Shown piece by piece: positions 1-9,157 of a stretch of DNA of 64,000 bases (position 1 is the stretch's first letter; each line of letters starts with the position of its first letter). Position numbers and translations under genes: made by a program. The notes beneath the pieces are model-generated. The model was not told the origin of the DNA and did no database searches. It worked only from the letters and a program-made list of their open reading frames with translations. The stretch is from a virus: the IMG/VR virus record IMGVR_UViG_3300021405_000009, positions 1-64,000 of that record; one strand, 5' to 3'.

Positions 1-1365
1 CGTGGGCGCATTGATCACGAGAGCCTGGGTTTGCAAGCCGCGCAGAGTTTCCTGCTGCTGCTTCAGTTCATCGGCGCGCGCCTGGTCGTTCTGGTTCTTG
101 GCTTCGATGATGCTTTTCTCCAGGGAGTCAATCTCTTTGGTCAGAGTCCCGGCAATCGCAAATGCGGCCTTGGGATTCTTGGCGCTCAACTGTTTCAGCG
201 CATCCTGGGTGGTCGCATTCGGGTCCGTCTTCTTCATTTCATCGAAGGTCTTGTTCCACTCAGTGAGGCCACGGTCCAGGAGCTGAGAATTTTTCTCGTC
301 CTTGCTGGCCCGACCAGCCTCGGCGGAGTCCTTTAGGGCGGCGGCGTCCAACTGCCGAATGCGCGCCGAGGTCTCGCCATTCTTCAGCTTCTCGTTCTCG
401 TTCGCCAGGGTCTGCTGGTGCGCTTTTTCATATTGACCGGTGAGGACAGAGAACTGTTGCACCGGTATCGATTGACCAACGCGTAACTTCTCGGTCGTGC
501 CAGGATAGTAGGTGTCGATCTTCGATTGCTTCAACAAGTCGAGATATTCTTTTGTAAGCGGGACCGAGGCGTCCTTGTCGAACGCGCTATACACGGGAGC
601 GTAGGAAGATGTAGTGTTCCCGGCCTTGTCGGTGGTTAGAATCGTTTTAACGCCGGTCTGTTCCCAGTCCCACGCGGTAGCTTTCGGGTTCGCCTTGATG
701 ATGGCGTCCATCTCCTGTTGCGACTTATTGTCTGCCATCGGCGCAACACCGGCTGCCCGGTAAGGCGAGAACTTGGCGATGCTGTTTTCCGCTTCGCGCT
801 GGTATAAGCCAAACTTTCGGTCTTCACTGAAGGCGTTGATGGTTTGCTGGGTCCTTAACGTCTCCAGGTTCTCGTGGGCGATCGTGGCCCTCCGCATCTC
901 TTGCTCAGTCTGAAAGCCCTGGGCCTCGCGCTGATTCTTCTCGTCCTCTATCTTATTGCGGCGCTGTTGTTCCGTCTGCGCGCGCTGCCGGTCCTGCTGC
1001 TGCTGCGCGTTCTGCTGTGCCGAGGCCGCACCTTTCCCCAGGCCGCCGAGGAAGCCACCGCCGCCCACGCCCGCCAATCCCATCATCGCGCCCATCACCA
1101 TCGAGCGCCCCCACTGTCCTGGGGACTTCGGTTGACTCGGATCTCCACCACCCATGAAGTCACTCATCGCCTTGCCGAGCATGGCGTGCTTGGCGACGGC
1201 GGCTACACGCGGATCTTGTTGCGGCTGCTGCGGGGTAGCCGGTTGTGGTCCCTGAAACTGCGCCATCCGCTGCTGCAGCGGAGCATTGCCCACCTGCCCT
1301 GGGTCCTGTTGAGGTCCGGGCGGAGCCTGCTGCGGTTGCTGCGTCTGCATGGGTAAGTCAGCCAT
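1..1365 (-). CDS. Internal virion-like structural protein, C-terminus cut off by the window edge
   Basis: The frame starts at the ATG at 1365 and stays open for 455 codons to base 1, so the C-terminus is missing. The first 60 residues are Gln/Pro-rich. Residues about 85-115 form a Gly/Ala-rich hydrophobic stretch (MVMGAMMGLAGVGGGGFLGG). A long Gln/Glu/Lys-rich, probably coiled-coil region follows. It is the last virion gene in the minus-strand order, after GNAT and Ala/Gly-rich proteins, where T7-like phages encode DNA-ejection proteins. An ejection-channel role is inferred from composition and position only. Confidence 0.75.
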   Translation of the reverse strand, partial: MADLPMQTQQPQQAPPGPQQDPGQVGNAPLQQRMAQFQGPQPATPQQPQQDPRVAAVAKHAMLGKAMSDFMGGGDPSQPKSPGQWGRSMVMGAMMGLAGVGGGGFLGGLGKGAASAQQNAQQQQDRQRAQTEQQRRNKIEDEKNQREAQGFQTEQEMRRATIAHENLETLRTQQTINAFSEDRKFGLYQREAENSIAKFSPYRAAGVAPMADNKSQQEMDAIIKANPKATAWDWEQTGVKTILTTDKAGNTTSSYAPVYSAFDKDASVPLTKEYLDLLKQSKIDTYYPGTTEKLRVGQSIPVQQFSVLTGQYEKAHQQTLANENEKLKNGETSARIRQLDAAALKDSAEAGRASKDEKNSQLLDRGLTEWNKTFDEMKKTDPNATTQDALKQLSAKNPKAAFAIAGTLTKEIDSLEKSIIEAKNQNDQARADELKQQQETLRGLQTQALVINAPT

Positions 1366-1397
1366 GAAATTCCTTTTGTGCTTTTGTAAGCTAGAAG

Positions 1398-1778
1398 CTA
1401 GGTCGTGAAGTAACTCAGTGGCGTCGTCGAGTCAATCGCCTGGTCAGTGAGCGCCCGGCGCAGAAAGCTGACAACGGTACTTACACCGCCGAGTTCCTTG
1501 ATGCCGTAGACGCCGAGAACGTTTGCCAGTGTGCTGGTGGGTTGCAGGCCAGCGCGTGACTTGCCGGTAATCTTCAGCTCCATGTCAAACAGCGCGGCCT
1601 TGTAACCACTAAGCAGGGAAGCGAACACACGTCGGCCCTGCTCGTCGGTCTCATGCTTGCCCGGCCGCGCGAAGCTGCGAATCAGTAAAGGGTTGCGCAG
1701 CCGGTAAGCTTCGGATTCAGGATTGTGAATGCCATTCGCTTTACCGATAGCATCCACTAAGGCTTCGATCTTGTTCAT
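1398..1778 (-). CDS. Small virion protein with a lysozyme-like 'NPGNLR'-type region
   Basis: 126 residues. Around residue 28 it has RNPLLIRSF, then FASLLSGYKAALFDMELKI near residues 52-70 and a STLANVLGVYG segment. This resembles the 'PGNLR ... F.s...G..A...dl' pattern I recall from phage muralytic-like virion domains. No catalytic residue can be confirmed. It lies 3 bases after the Ala/Gly-rich protein gene and before the internal-virion-like gene. A virion-associated cell-wall role is possible but tentative. Confidence 0.7.
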   Translation of the reverse strand: MNKIEALVDAIGKANGIHNPESEAYRLRNPLLIRSFARPGKHETDEQGRRVFASLLSGYKAALFDMELKITGKSRAGLQPTSTLANVLGVYGIKELGGVSTVVSFLRRALTDQAIDSTTPLSYFTT

Positions 1779-1781
1779 AAG

Positions 1782-2420
1782 TTAGAGTGAGCCCAACAGT
1801 CCGGCAGCTCCACCGCCCATGCCGCCCGTCATCAGGCCCATAGCTCCGCCGCCCACCAGGCCGCCGATCTGCTGCAGGGCCTGCTGATTCTCCTGGTAGT
1901 TAATGCTGGCCGAACTAAAGGCATCTTGCCCGGACGTGTTGGCCGCGCCCGCCAGGCCGGTCGGGTTATAGGTTGAGGCCGCGCCTTGCAGGCCGCCCGC
2001 CGCCGCCAGATAATTCTGCCGCCCTTGTGCGTATCCCGCCTGGGTAATGCCGAGCTGTTCGCTCGATTCCAGGCCCGCAGCGGTGTTCGCGTTCTGCCCT
2101 GCAATCTCCGCCTGGGTTCCGCTGGGCAAGAATTGATTACCGCCGCCAACCGCCGCGACGTTCTCATTGCTGGCTCGGGCAGCCGCAGCATATTGTGAAG
2201 CTGTGCCGCTGGTGGCCTGCGAACGCAGCGCCGAATCCTCGGCCGGACTAAACCCGTACTGGTTAATGCCAGCTTCCAGGATAGGAGCGAAGGACTTCTG
2301 CAGGCTGCTCAGGATGTTGGTTTGCCCTGAAAACATCTGCGAGTAGCCCTGCTGCAGGGTGCCATAGAAGGACGCCTGCTCGGCGGCGAGTTGATTTTGC
2401 TGGGAGCTGGGACCGCACAT
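1782..2420 (-). CDS. Ala/Gly/Gln-rich internal virion-like protein
   Basis: 212 residues, rich in Ala, Gly, Gln and Ser, with predicted helices and a C-terminal Gly-rich hydrophobic tail from about residue 187 (GGLVGGGAMGLMTGG). It starts 2 bases after the GNAT-fold gene. Size and position match the gp14-like membrane-active ejection protein of T7-type phages, but no sequence identity is claimed. Confidence 0.7.
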   Translation of the reverse strand: MCGPSSQQNQLAAEQASFYGTLQQGYSQMFSGQTNILSSLQKSFAPILEAGINQYGFSPAEDSALRSQATSGTASQYAAAARASNENVAAVGGGNQFLPSGTQAEIAGQNANTAAGLESSEQLGITQAGYAQGRQNYLAAAGGLQGAASTYNPTGLAGAANTSGQDAFSSASINYQENQQALQQIGGLVGGGAMGLMTGGMGGGAAGLLGSL

Positions 2421-2422
2421 AG

Positions 2423-2827
2423 TTAGCCTTGAAGATCTAAGAGGTAGTCATTCGTGTCCGCAATGCGGACAAAGCCGAAGTGCTTCTGGCAGAACCGAAT
2501 CAAAGGTTCGGAGACGCTGTCAAAGACGAGGTACTTCATTCCGGTTCCCCGGATGCGCTCGCGCACGGCAGGGAATTCACGGGCCAAAGCCACCGCCGTG
2601 CGTCTCGGTTCCTGCGGAGCGAACTGAATATGTAGACGAACAATCTCGGCGTCGAGTGGCTCGATGCGGAGATACATGACCGGACCGACCTTATCTTCGA
2701 CGGCCAGGTTCAGACTGTCGGACTGGCGGAAGAAAGCTTCCGTCATCCTTCTCGCGGAATGATCTTGATCGTGCGAGATCCAGTCACTAATGATTGGTCG
2801 GTCTTTGTCAGAAAGATGTCGCAGCAT
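2423..2827 (-). CDS. GNAT-fold virion-associated protein, T7 gp13-like position
   Basis: 134 residues. The C-terminal part (MKYLVFDSV, then RFCQKHFGFV near residues 110-120) has the look of the last strands and helix of a GNAT acyltransferase. T7 gp13, the internal virion protein needed for core assembly, belongs to a related fold group and sits at the same place between tail-tube and ejection genes. The canonical acetyl-CoA P-loop (Q/RxxGxG/A) is not evident, so a structural role is more likely than catalysis. Confidence 0.7.
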   Translation of the reverse strand: MLRHLSDKDRPIISDWISHDQDHSARRMTEAFFRQSDSLNLAVEDKVGPVMYLRIEPLDAEIVRLHIQFAPQEPRRTAVALAREFPAVRERIRGTGMKYLVFDSVSEPLIRFCQKHFGFVRIADTNDYLLDLQG

Positions 2828-2832
2828 TCTGA

Positions 2833-3945
2833 CTAAGCGGGGCCTATCGCAAGCCAGGTAAACGGTGAGCCATCAGAACTGATAGTCGAGAAGCTGGTAG
2901 TGCCGAGAGCGTTGAGCTGGGTGGTGCCCGTGCCAGGTCCGGTGCTTAACAGCACGATTGGGGTTCCACTGAAGGCGACGCTAAAGGTAATCGTGGTTGT
3001 GCTGACGCCGGTGCCAAACTGCAGGCGCAGGCCGGTAGCGGGTACCAGCATCGCAGCGGTCTGCCAGTCGGCCGTCGATGAAGAAGTGGCTACCAGAGCC
3101 TGGCCAGTCGTTGGGGTGCCGCTGACCGTAACTCCGCCGATCGAGCTAGGCGTTCCCCAGCCTGCGGTGGTTCCGCTGGTAGCGGTCAGCACTTCGCCAG
3201 CGGTAGGGGTTCCGCTTACGGTAATGCCACCGACCTGGTTCGCGTTGTTGATGCCCGAGCCGCTAGTCTCGATAGCCGCGCCGGTTCCCACCGTCATCAC
3301 AGCGGTCGTGTTGGTGCCCGAAGAGAGCGCCGCGAAACTTCCGACCGCGCTCGATGCCGCGATCCACTTCGTTCCAGTCCCGGTGGAGCTGAGGATCTGG
3401 CCAGCGGTCCCATTCGATCCCAAGCCATCGGTCAAGGTGGCGGCAATCACCAGATCGAGCAACGAGGCGTTCCACGGGGACGCGGCCGTGCCCAGCCTCT
3501 GGCTGGTGTTTCCGATCGCGGGCAGCAGGTTGTCGGCCGTAATGGTCTGATCGCCCGACGGACTTAACAACACCGCCGTGCCCAGCAGGCTGGGGCCGGT
3601 GCCGCTCACCGGTATCCAAGTGCCTACATTGAAGGGCGACGGAGAAGATGGGACGAGATAGTTCTGCTGGTTGAGGCCAGCCTGGGTGCCGTTCGCCCGG
3701 TAGGTGTTGACCAGGTAATACGATCCAGCAGGAGTAAGTTGGTCGTTAGGCCAGACGAAGACCGCACCGGCAATGTTGCCGTTCGCGTCCAGCGGAATGC
3801 GCAGCGGGTATCCGGCCACAATCTCGCCTGGATCGACCGGCTCCTGCGAGTCGTGCGAGAGCTGCATGGTGAGATAGCCGTTAGCTAGCGGGTTGCCTTC
3901 GAAGTCTTGAAACGCTCCGCCTTGGATCTGTGTCTTGCCCGACAT
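2833..3945 (-). CDS. Tail fibre or spike protein
   Basis: 370 residues. The N-terminus (GGAFQDFEGNPLANGYL) is a carbohydrate-regulatory-like strand region often seen at the base of phage fibres. The middle has two Gly/Thr/Ser repeats built on GG(I/V)TVSGTPT-(A/T)G followed by a W at residues about 240-300. The C-terminus (ITFSVAFSGTPIVLLS) looks like the H-type-lectin or gp53-like domain found at fibre tips. It lies directly downstream of the tail nozzle gene. A receptor-binding role is inferred. Confidence 0.75.
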   Translation of the reverse strand: MSGKTQIQGGAFQDFEGNPLANGYLTMQLSHDSQEPVDPGEIVAGYPLRIPLDANGNIAGAVFVWPNDQLTPAGSYYLVNTYRANGTQAGLNQQNYLVPSSPSPFNVGTWIPVSGTGPSLLGTAVLLSPSGDQTITADNLLPAIGNTSQRLGTAASPWNASLLDLVIAATLTDGLGSNGTAGQILSSTGTGTKWIAASSAVGSFAALSSGTNTTAVMTVGTGAAIETSGSGINNANQVGGITVSGTPTAGEVLTATSGTTAGWGTPSSIGGVTVSGTPTTGQALVATSSSTADWQTAAMLVPATGLRLQFGTGVSTTTITFSVAFSGTPIVLLSTGPGTGTTQLNALGTTSFSTISSDGSPFTWLAIGPA

Positions 3946-3958
3946 CGAATGGAAGCTC

Positions 3959-4186
3959 CTACAAAGAAGGGGTGATGATGCGCGACTGCGGGATCATGCC
4001 GTCGCGATAGAACTGCCGCAGCGAGTCCGGGGTAACCACCACGGGCGGCAGAGGGCACCGTAGAAATGGGTTGGGACCAGGGGGAAAGACCGGGGAAGTG
4101 AAAGGCCCAGAGATCGACACGGCTGGCATCACCGGAGAGTAGCCGGTCATGTCACGTGGTGTGGTGGCCTCGGCTAAGGATGGCAA
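3959..4186 (-). CDS. Small Pro-rich protein between nozzle and fibre
   Basis: 75 residues, rich in Pro and Ser, with no recognisable domain. It begins 2 bases after the stop of the long nozzle protein and ends 13 bases before the fibre gene, so it belongs to the virion operon. The C-terminal helix-like segment (TPDSLRQFYRDGMIP) is the only non-disordered part. Function unknown; a linker or chaperone for the tail is possible. Confidence 0.6.
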   Translation of the reverse strand: MPSLAEATTPRDMTGYSPVMPAVSISGPFTSPVFPPGPNPFLRCPLPPVVVTPDSLRQFYRDGMIPQSRIITPSL

Positions 4187-4188
4187 CG

Positions 4189-6993
4189 CTAGTCCTCCTG
4201 CATGAAGCCGCCGAACAGCGTCATCGACAACAGTTCGTTCTGGAAGTTCTCGGCAGGCCAGGCAATTTGAATTTGTAAGTGCCTGCAGAGTGCGGGCTGC
4301 TTTGTCTGAGAGAAATAGAAGCGCTGGTTGTATGTGCTGGTACTCTTCGGAAGTTGCGGAGGGTCGGAAGTAAATAGCAACAGCGATTCGAAGTTGCCAG
4401 AGACTTCATCGATCAGCACGCCGGGCACGGGCTGGCCTCCCAGGGCCAGGGCGTCGGTCGTAAGAAAGCTGAGTTCGGCAATCTGGCCAGGCTGTGCCAG
4501 CACCAGCGAGCCGATGGTGAAGTTGGCGGGGAAGGGTGTGCCATTGTCGGTCCATACCGTTAGGTCGCGTTTAAGAATGGGGCCAGTCGCGGTTGAGCCG
4601 ACCAGTAACTGGTGCAGGCCGGGCGACACTTCCACCGACTGCACCGCGTGTGCGCCGCCTGTAATGGTGGCAAACGGGCTCCAGGTCAAGCCGGACTCGG
4701 GCGCGGCCGTGGGTGTCATGCGGAACCATCCCGTGGAACCATCCGCGACATAGAGCGCGTGGTCCTGCGATCCCGACACGTGCCAGGTTACATAGGCCGT
4801 GGCTGGACTCCAGTTCGATAGTTGGAACTGATCGCCGATCGGAAAGCCGACTTGGCTGATCCCGGAAGATGGATCGAGCGAGATGACCTGCGAGTCTGAC
4901 GTGAATAGATAGATGGTGGTCCCGTTGACCGCCAGCGCGTTGTATGAGAGCAGGCCGATGCCGGTAGCGTAGGGTGAAGAGAATAGCGGGTTGGGAGTGG
5001 TTCCTTGACCAAGGATGATGTAGATATCGGAAATAGTGAAGACGATTGCGCCACCGCTGGTGGGTACGATACGTGAGACGCGCGAGGGGAAGGTGGCGGA
5101 ATTGACCGCAGGAAACGTTACACTGCCGTTACCAACAACCGTGTCAGGCCCACCGCTCCAAAAGACTACATTGTCCACGCTACCAAAGACGCGGCCTAAG
5201 TGGTAAGTCAAGTTGACCAGGCCGGTTGGCGGCGGGTTATTCGCCCCCGCCTGTGGTCCAATTAAGAATAAGTCGAGGTTGGAGTCCGGGTTCTGGTCGA
5301 AGAAAGACCACTGCGCCCCGCCTCCAGGGTTCGGGATACTGGCCAAGAATAGCGGCGTTGCGCCACCATCTGTAGTGCGGAAGATCCAAATCGAATCAAC
5401 TTGAGGGTCGGCTGAACCAACCCCTCCAATTTCAGCCCCGTCCGCGACAGCATTGGTCAGCGGCGTGAGTGGCGACAGAGTACTTACCGAGCCATCCACT
5501 GCGTGGTAGCTATAACCATACTCCCAGCCAGTGAAGGCCAGAGTTAGCCACGGCCCGACATTGGTCCAGGTTAGGCCATTGTCGGTTGTCGTGCCGCTGT
5601 AAGTAACGTTCCACGCTGGTTTGCTGCTTCCGGTTGGCCCGCTGCCAGCTCTGACCTGCTGCAGATTGCCATTCGAATCCACGCAGACATCGCCGTTGAT
5701 ACCACCAGAAATGACCGGAGTCTTGCCCGGTGCCCAGGGCTGCGGGCCGTTAAGAATTGGCCCGGATGAAACCGACCCAAGCCAGTAGCTCTGGGTCCAT
5801 CCGTAACCGCCATCCGAAAGAGAACCATTTCCGCTGACCGTCGGAGGCTCAAACGCCGGGAGTCTGCCGCTGGTTGGGCCACTGCCGACAGCAGTCCACA
5901 CAAAATCATTCGAATCGGAGATCATTGGAGTGGCCACTGCGTAGCTCGCAAAAGGCTGCCAGATAACTAAACTGGCTGCAGTGATGCCATTCCCGTTGAG
6001 CGGATTCTGTGGCGAAAGCGCAGGCGCTTGGGTTGGCGGTGTGACGCCCCAGTTAAAAACCGGCGTTCCATAATTCGTCCACGTGCTCAGGCCGTCGGCA
6101 GTCGTTCCGCCGAGCGATCCAGACCACGCTGGAACCGATGCGCCCGTAGTGGCGGGTGTGCCAACGTCCGTCGTTGTGGCTGTGCCAAAATCCGCAGACG
6201 ATGCGTAGTTCGCGTGGTCGAAGTATGCAGTGACGAGAAACGTGGAGCCACTGGGTACGACAGATAGACTGAATAGGCGGTTGCCGTTCAGGAAGCTTGC
6301 CCCGCTTAGCCCGCTCGGTGTAAAGCTCATCCCCGTAGTTGCCGAGAACGAAGCGCTCAGAAACGTCAACAGGACTGTCTTCCCGGTTACAGCTACGGTA
6401 GTAATCGTCCCTACTTGGTAGGCGCTCAGATATTCCAGGTTGCCGTTCGAGTCGATAACCGTGGTTCCAACGTCGTAAGTCGATGTCGCCACCGCCGTGT
6501 TTGGCACCCATAGTCCGGGTTGCATCCACTTCTTCTGGTCAACGCCGTCGCCGAAGTAGAGCGTGTTACCCACGCTCTGCATGAATGTTTGTCCAGCTCC
6601 GGCGCTCTTCATCCAGATTGCGGTCTTCGTGCTGGGGCCGGTGCCGTTATAGAGAATGGTCGGCGTGTCCACCATCACGGTGATGGTTTCGCTGGAGGCA
6701 GAGAACTGCCGGAACTCGTAGAAGGAATCAACGTCCGTGAAGGTCGAAGAGTTGTAAACCGACAAACCGGGCCGACGCGTGGGCGTCAGCCGGTTCGAGA
6801 TTTCCGTGTTCGAGCCAGCGATCATGGCGTCGCCACGCGCGCCGTAGAACTTCTCTTCGATGCGCGTCGATCCGGCATCGCGCAAGGGGTTGCGTTGCGT
6901 CCACAACCCCTGGAAGAATCGGTTGGTGAAGATGGGCGCGAGATGAACCGGCCTGGTAGTCTGTGCGCCGGAGAGTTGTAGTTGGTTCGCCAT
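4189..6993 (-). CDS. Tail nozzle / tail tubular protein B-like
   Basis: 934 residues. The N-terminus (LAPIFTNRFFQGLWTQRNPL) and the segment around residues 620-740 (LGRVFGSVDNVVFWSGGPD, then FTISDIYIILGQGT) fit the stabilisation / tail-nozzle family that includes P22 gp10 and T7 gp12-like proteins. The middle contains Thr/Gly-rich beta repeats. Its start overlaps the glycosyltransferase stop as TAATG, implying coupled translation. It should form the distal tube of a short tail. Confidence 0.8.
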   Translation of the reverse strand: MANQLQLSGAQTTRPVHLAPIFTNRFFQGLWTQRNPLRDAGSTRIEEKFYGARGDAMIAGSNTEISNRLTPTRRPGLSVYNSSTFTDVDSFYEFRQFSASSETITVMVDTPTILYNGTGPSTKTAIWMKSAGAGQTFMQSVGNTLYFGDGVDQKKWMQPGLWVPNTAVATSTYDVGTTVIDSNGNLEYLSAYQVGTITTVAVTGKTVLLTFLSASFSATTGMSFTPSGLSGASFLNGNRLFSLSVVPSGSTFLVTAYFDHANYASSADFGTATTTDVGTPATTGASVPAWSGSLGGTTADGLSTWTNYGTPVFNWGVTPPTQAPALSPQNPLNGNGITAASLVIWQPFASYAVATPMISDSNDFVWTAVGSGPTSGRLPAFEPPTVSGNGSLSDGGYGWTQSYWLGSVSSGPILNGPQPWAPGKTPVISGGINGDVCVDSNGNLQQVRAGSGPTGSSKPAWNVTYSGTTTDNGLTWTNVGPWLTLAFTGWEYGYSYHAVDGSVSTLSPLTPLTNAVADGAEIGGVGSADPQVDSIWIFRTTDGGATPLFLASIPNPGGGAQWSFFDQNPDSNLDLFLIGPQAGANNPPPTGLVNLTYHLGRVFGSVDNVVFWSGGPDTVVGNGSVTFPAVNSATFPSRVSRIVPTSGGAIVFTISDIYIILGQGTTPNPLFSSPYATGIGLLSYNALAVNGTTIYLFTSDSQVISLDPSSGISQVGFPIGDQFQLSNWSPATAYVTWHVSGSQDHALYVADGSTGWFRMTPTAAPESGLTWSPFATITGGAHAVQSVEVSPGLHQLLVGSTATGPILKRDLTVWTDNGTPFPANFTIGSLVLAQPGQIAELSFLTTDALALGGQPVPGVLIDEVSGNFESLLLFTSDPPQLPKSTSTYNQRFYFSQTKQPALCRHLQIQIAWPAENFQNELLSMTLFGGFMQED

Positions 6994-8042
6994 TACACTT
7001 TCTTAAGGTAGGCCAGCCAGGTTCTAACGCTGGCGTTGTCGTACTGTTCCAGGTTCTCCAGGTTCGCGGCGAGGATTGCCGACTTCTGCGGGGAGTTGGT
7101 CACCTTGTCGAGTACGGCCACCATAGCGGGCGCGTTGGTGGGGTCCGCGAAGCATAGTGGAGACGCCCAGGTTACTTCTGACGACGCCACCAGAGGGACC
7201 TTCGTTGCCACCGCATCGGCGGCGGTGATGTTAAAGGTCTCCGTGAACGACACCGCCATGGAGGCATCCATCGCAGCCATGGTCACGAGAAACTGATCGT
7301 GCGTTTCCCAGCCATGTTCGATGAGGGTGTGAGCGGTTCCGGCGAACAAGGCGCGCAGGTTGCGCAACACGTTCTCGCCATGCTGCTCGCAGCGCGTGCC
7401 ATTGATGTGGAAGTGCAGCACTTTCCTAGTGCGGTCGGCGAACTCGATTGCCGCCAGAGCCTGGATGAGTTGGTTCTTCAGCGGCCGGATCGCTCCGAAG
7501 CAGGCGATGTTGAGAATCCCGTGCTCGGGCTTCTGCTTCTTGGCCTGGTTCAGCGGATACCAGTTGGGCAGGTACGACACCTTGTCGTTCGCCATCCAGT
7601 CGCCAAACCGCTGCGTCACAATGGCGCGCAGGTCAAGCGTTGCCCGCTCAGAGTTGCTGGCCAGCGTGACGTTGTCGTAGTTCAAGTATTCTTTGATCCA
7701 CTCAATGGCCACGCCTTCAACCGCGAGGAACGGGACTTCGCTGTGGATTCGGACTACCCACCGCACAGAGGGATGAAGCTGGGCCAGTATTTCGAACTTG
7801 CTGGGCACAACCCAGAGCGCCTCAATCACGGCGATGTCAGGCTTGAACTCGGTAACCTCGCGGTCGATGTCATTGTTGTCGGTGACCTGCACCAGCTCGG
7901 CGACCATGCCGTGCTGGTTCAGCATCTGGACTACGAAGAGGGCAGAGTTATACAGACCGCCCAAGCAGTCCGAGTAAACACGACCAGGGCCGTACTCGTC
8001 ACAGTAATCGGCCCGCTTCTTGATGATGAATAAAATGCGCAC
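6993..8042 (-). CDS. GT-B glycosyltransferase (GT4-like) inside the tail module
   Basis: 349 residues. The N-terminal Rossmann-like half begins MRILFIIKKRADYC. The C-terminal half has IACFGAIRPLKNQ near residue 180, a typical GT4 strand-loop, and FTETFNITAADAVATKVPLV near residues 262-281, which matches the 'E...A.A.G.P(V/L)' nucleotide-sugar-binding segment. It most likely transfers a sugar from a nucleotide donor; the acceptor is unknown. It sits between the adaptor and nozzle genes and is translationally coupled to the nozzle (TAATG), so virion or host-surface glycosylation is plausible. Confidence 0.75.
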   Translation of the reverse strand: MRILFIIKKRADYCDEYGPGRVYSDCLGGLYNSALFVVQMLNQHGMVAELVQVTDNNDIDREVTEFKPDIAVIEALWVVPSKFEILAQLHPSVRWVVRIHSEVPFLAVEGVAIEWIKEYLNYDNVTLASNSERATLDLRAIVTQRFGDWMANDKVSYLPNWYPLNQAKKQKPEHGILNIACFGAIRPLKNQLIQALAAIEFADRTRKVLHFHINGTRCEQHGENVLRNLRALFAGTAHTLIEHGWETHDQFLVTMAAMDASMAVSFTETFNITAADAVATKVPLVASSEVTWASPLCFADPTNAPAMVAVLDKVTNSPQKSAILAANLENLEQYDNASVRTWLAYLKKV

Positions 8043-8091
8043 AGAGATACCTCGGGAGATGGAAGCGAACCGGGAAAGGAAAGTTGAGAAG

Positions 8092-9147
8092 TTATTGACC
8101 CCAGTAATCGAAGGGCCAAGCAGGCCCGATGGGCATCCCGTACTTGTAGGGACCGCCGCCCATCATGCTTTCGCTGGGATAAAAAGATGTGTCGTCGCGT
8201 TCGCGGTCAGCGCCGCGCAGGGCCATCATGAGCGCCTCTTCCCACTTGGCGTAGGATTCGCCAGCCATCTTTGAGCCCGCGTGCTCGTACAGCATGGCGA
8301 TCATGCCTTGCCGTAGAAGGTAGGCGTACTCGTCGGGGATGGGAGCGATGGTCTGCAGCAGCGAAGTCAGCGTCGGCGGCTTGCGTTGATAGACGGGAAT
8401 AATCAGCCAGGCCAGACCCGAAAAAGCTGGCAGAGGAGCCAGCCGCATGGCGTATCCGTTCGGATTCGCGACCGTCCAAGTAACCGTGCCATCCAGCACA
8501 GTGGTCCCGGCAGATGCACCGATGGGAGCGGAAGGTTTGATAGAACCGCTGATTCCATAAGGCGAGCCGGGTGGCAGTGTAATCGGGCCGGTGGTGAAGC
8601 CTGGGCTATTGATGTTCAGGCCCAGCACGGTTGAATTGATGAACAAGATGTTGCCGTTGCCGTCGATGAACTGCTGGATCGGCGTCATCGGCGTCATCGA
8701 CTGGCCGTAGCCGCAGCCGTAAGAAGTGTTCGCGAACCACTGCCCCATGAAGGCCAGTGAGTTCGGAATATAGGACACGTTGAACGGGATACCTTGATAG
8801 GAAGTCTGTCCCAGGTCCCTCACTGACTCCATGGTAAAGATCGGCTTGGGCGCGAGGTTCCCGTTGTTGGTTGAGTTATTAATGTCGATGCGCCAAGCGC
8901 TTTCAAGCCATCCTAAGTCAGTTACCTGGGTGACATAGTCCTGCTGTAGGGCGACGGTGAGGATCGACGGCACATAGCCACGATTCCACTTCCAGTCCAG
9001 CGACTGCGCGAGAATGCGTTGCATCACGTCGTTGGCGACGTTCATGAACGGCCGCTGAGTCCAGCCACCAGCTCCGAACAGGGGGTTCAGTTCCGGGTAA
9101 GACTTAATGTCATCGGCGATCGATTGCAACGTGAGCGTGCTAGCCAT
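8092..9147 (-). CDS. Head-tail adaptor-like protein, copy 2
   Basis: 351 residues. Residues about 45-95 (LDWKWNR, LQQDYV, LGWLESA) closely parallel FAWRWNR, VQDYE and FGWLEKA in the protein at 9511-10242, so the two are paralogues. The C-terminal part (IPDEYAYLLRQGMIAMLYEH) is a helical segment also shared. This family architecture fits the tail tubular protein A / gp11-like adaptor between portal and tail. The extra 110 residues form a Gly/Pro-rich insertion in the middle. Confidence 0.7.
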   Translation of the reverse strand: MASTLTLQSIADDIKSYPELNPLFGAGGWTQRPFMNVANDVMQRILAQSLDWKWNRGYVPSILTVALQQDYVTQVTDLGWLESAWRIDINNSTNNGNLAPKPIFTMESVRDLGQTSYQGIPFNVSYIPNSLAFMGQWFANTSYGCGYGQSMTPMTPIQQFIDGNGNILFINSTVLGLNINSPGFTTGPITLPPGSPYGISGSIKPSAPIGASAGTTVLDGTVTWTVANPNGYAMRLAPLPAFSGLAWLIIPVYQRKPPTLTSLLQTIAPIPDEYAYLLRQGMIAMLYEHAGSKMAGESYAKWEEALMMALRGADRERDDTSFYPSESMMGGGPYKYGMPIGPAWPFDYWGQ

Positions 9148-9157
9148 GGGCTTCCTT

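Noticed and set aside
1398-1778. Calling this gene the phage endolysin
   Set aside because: Only a weak lysozyme-like motif is visible and it sits among internal virion genes, so a virion role is more likely than host lysis.
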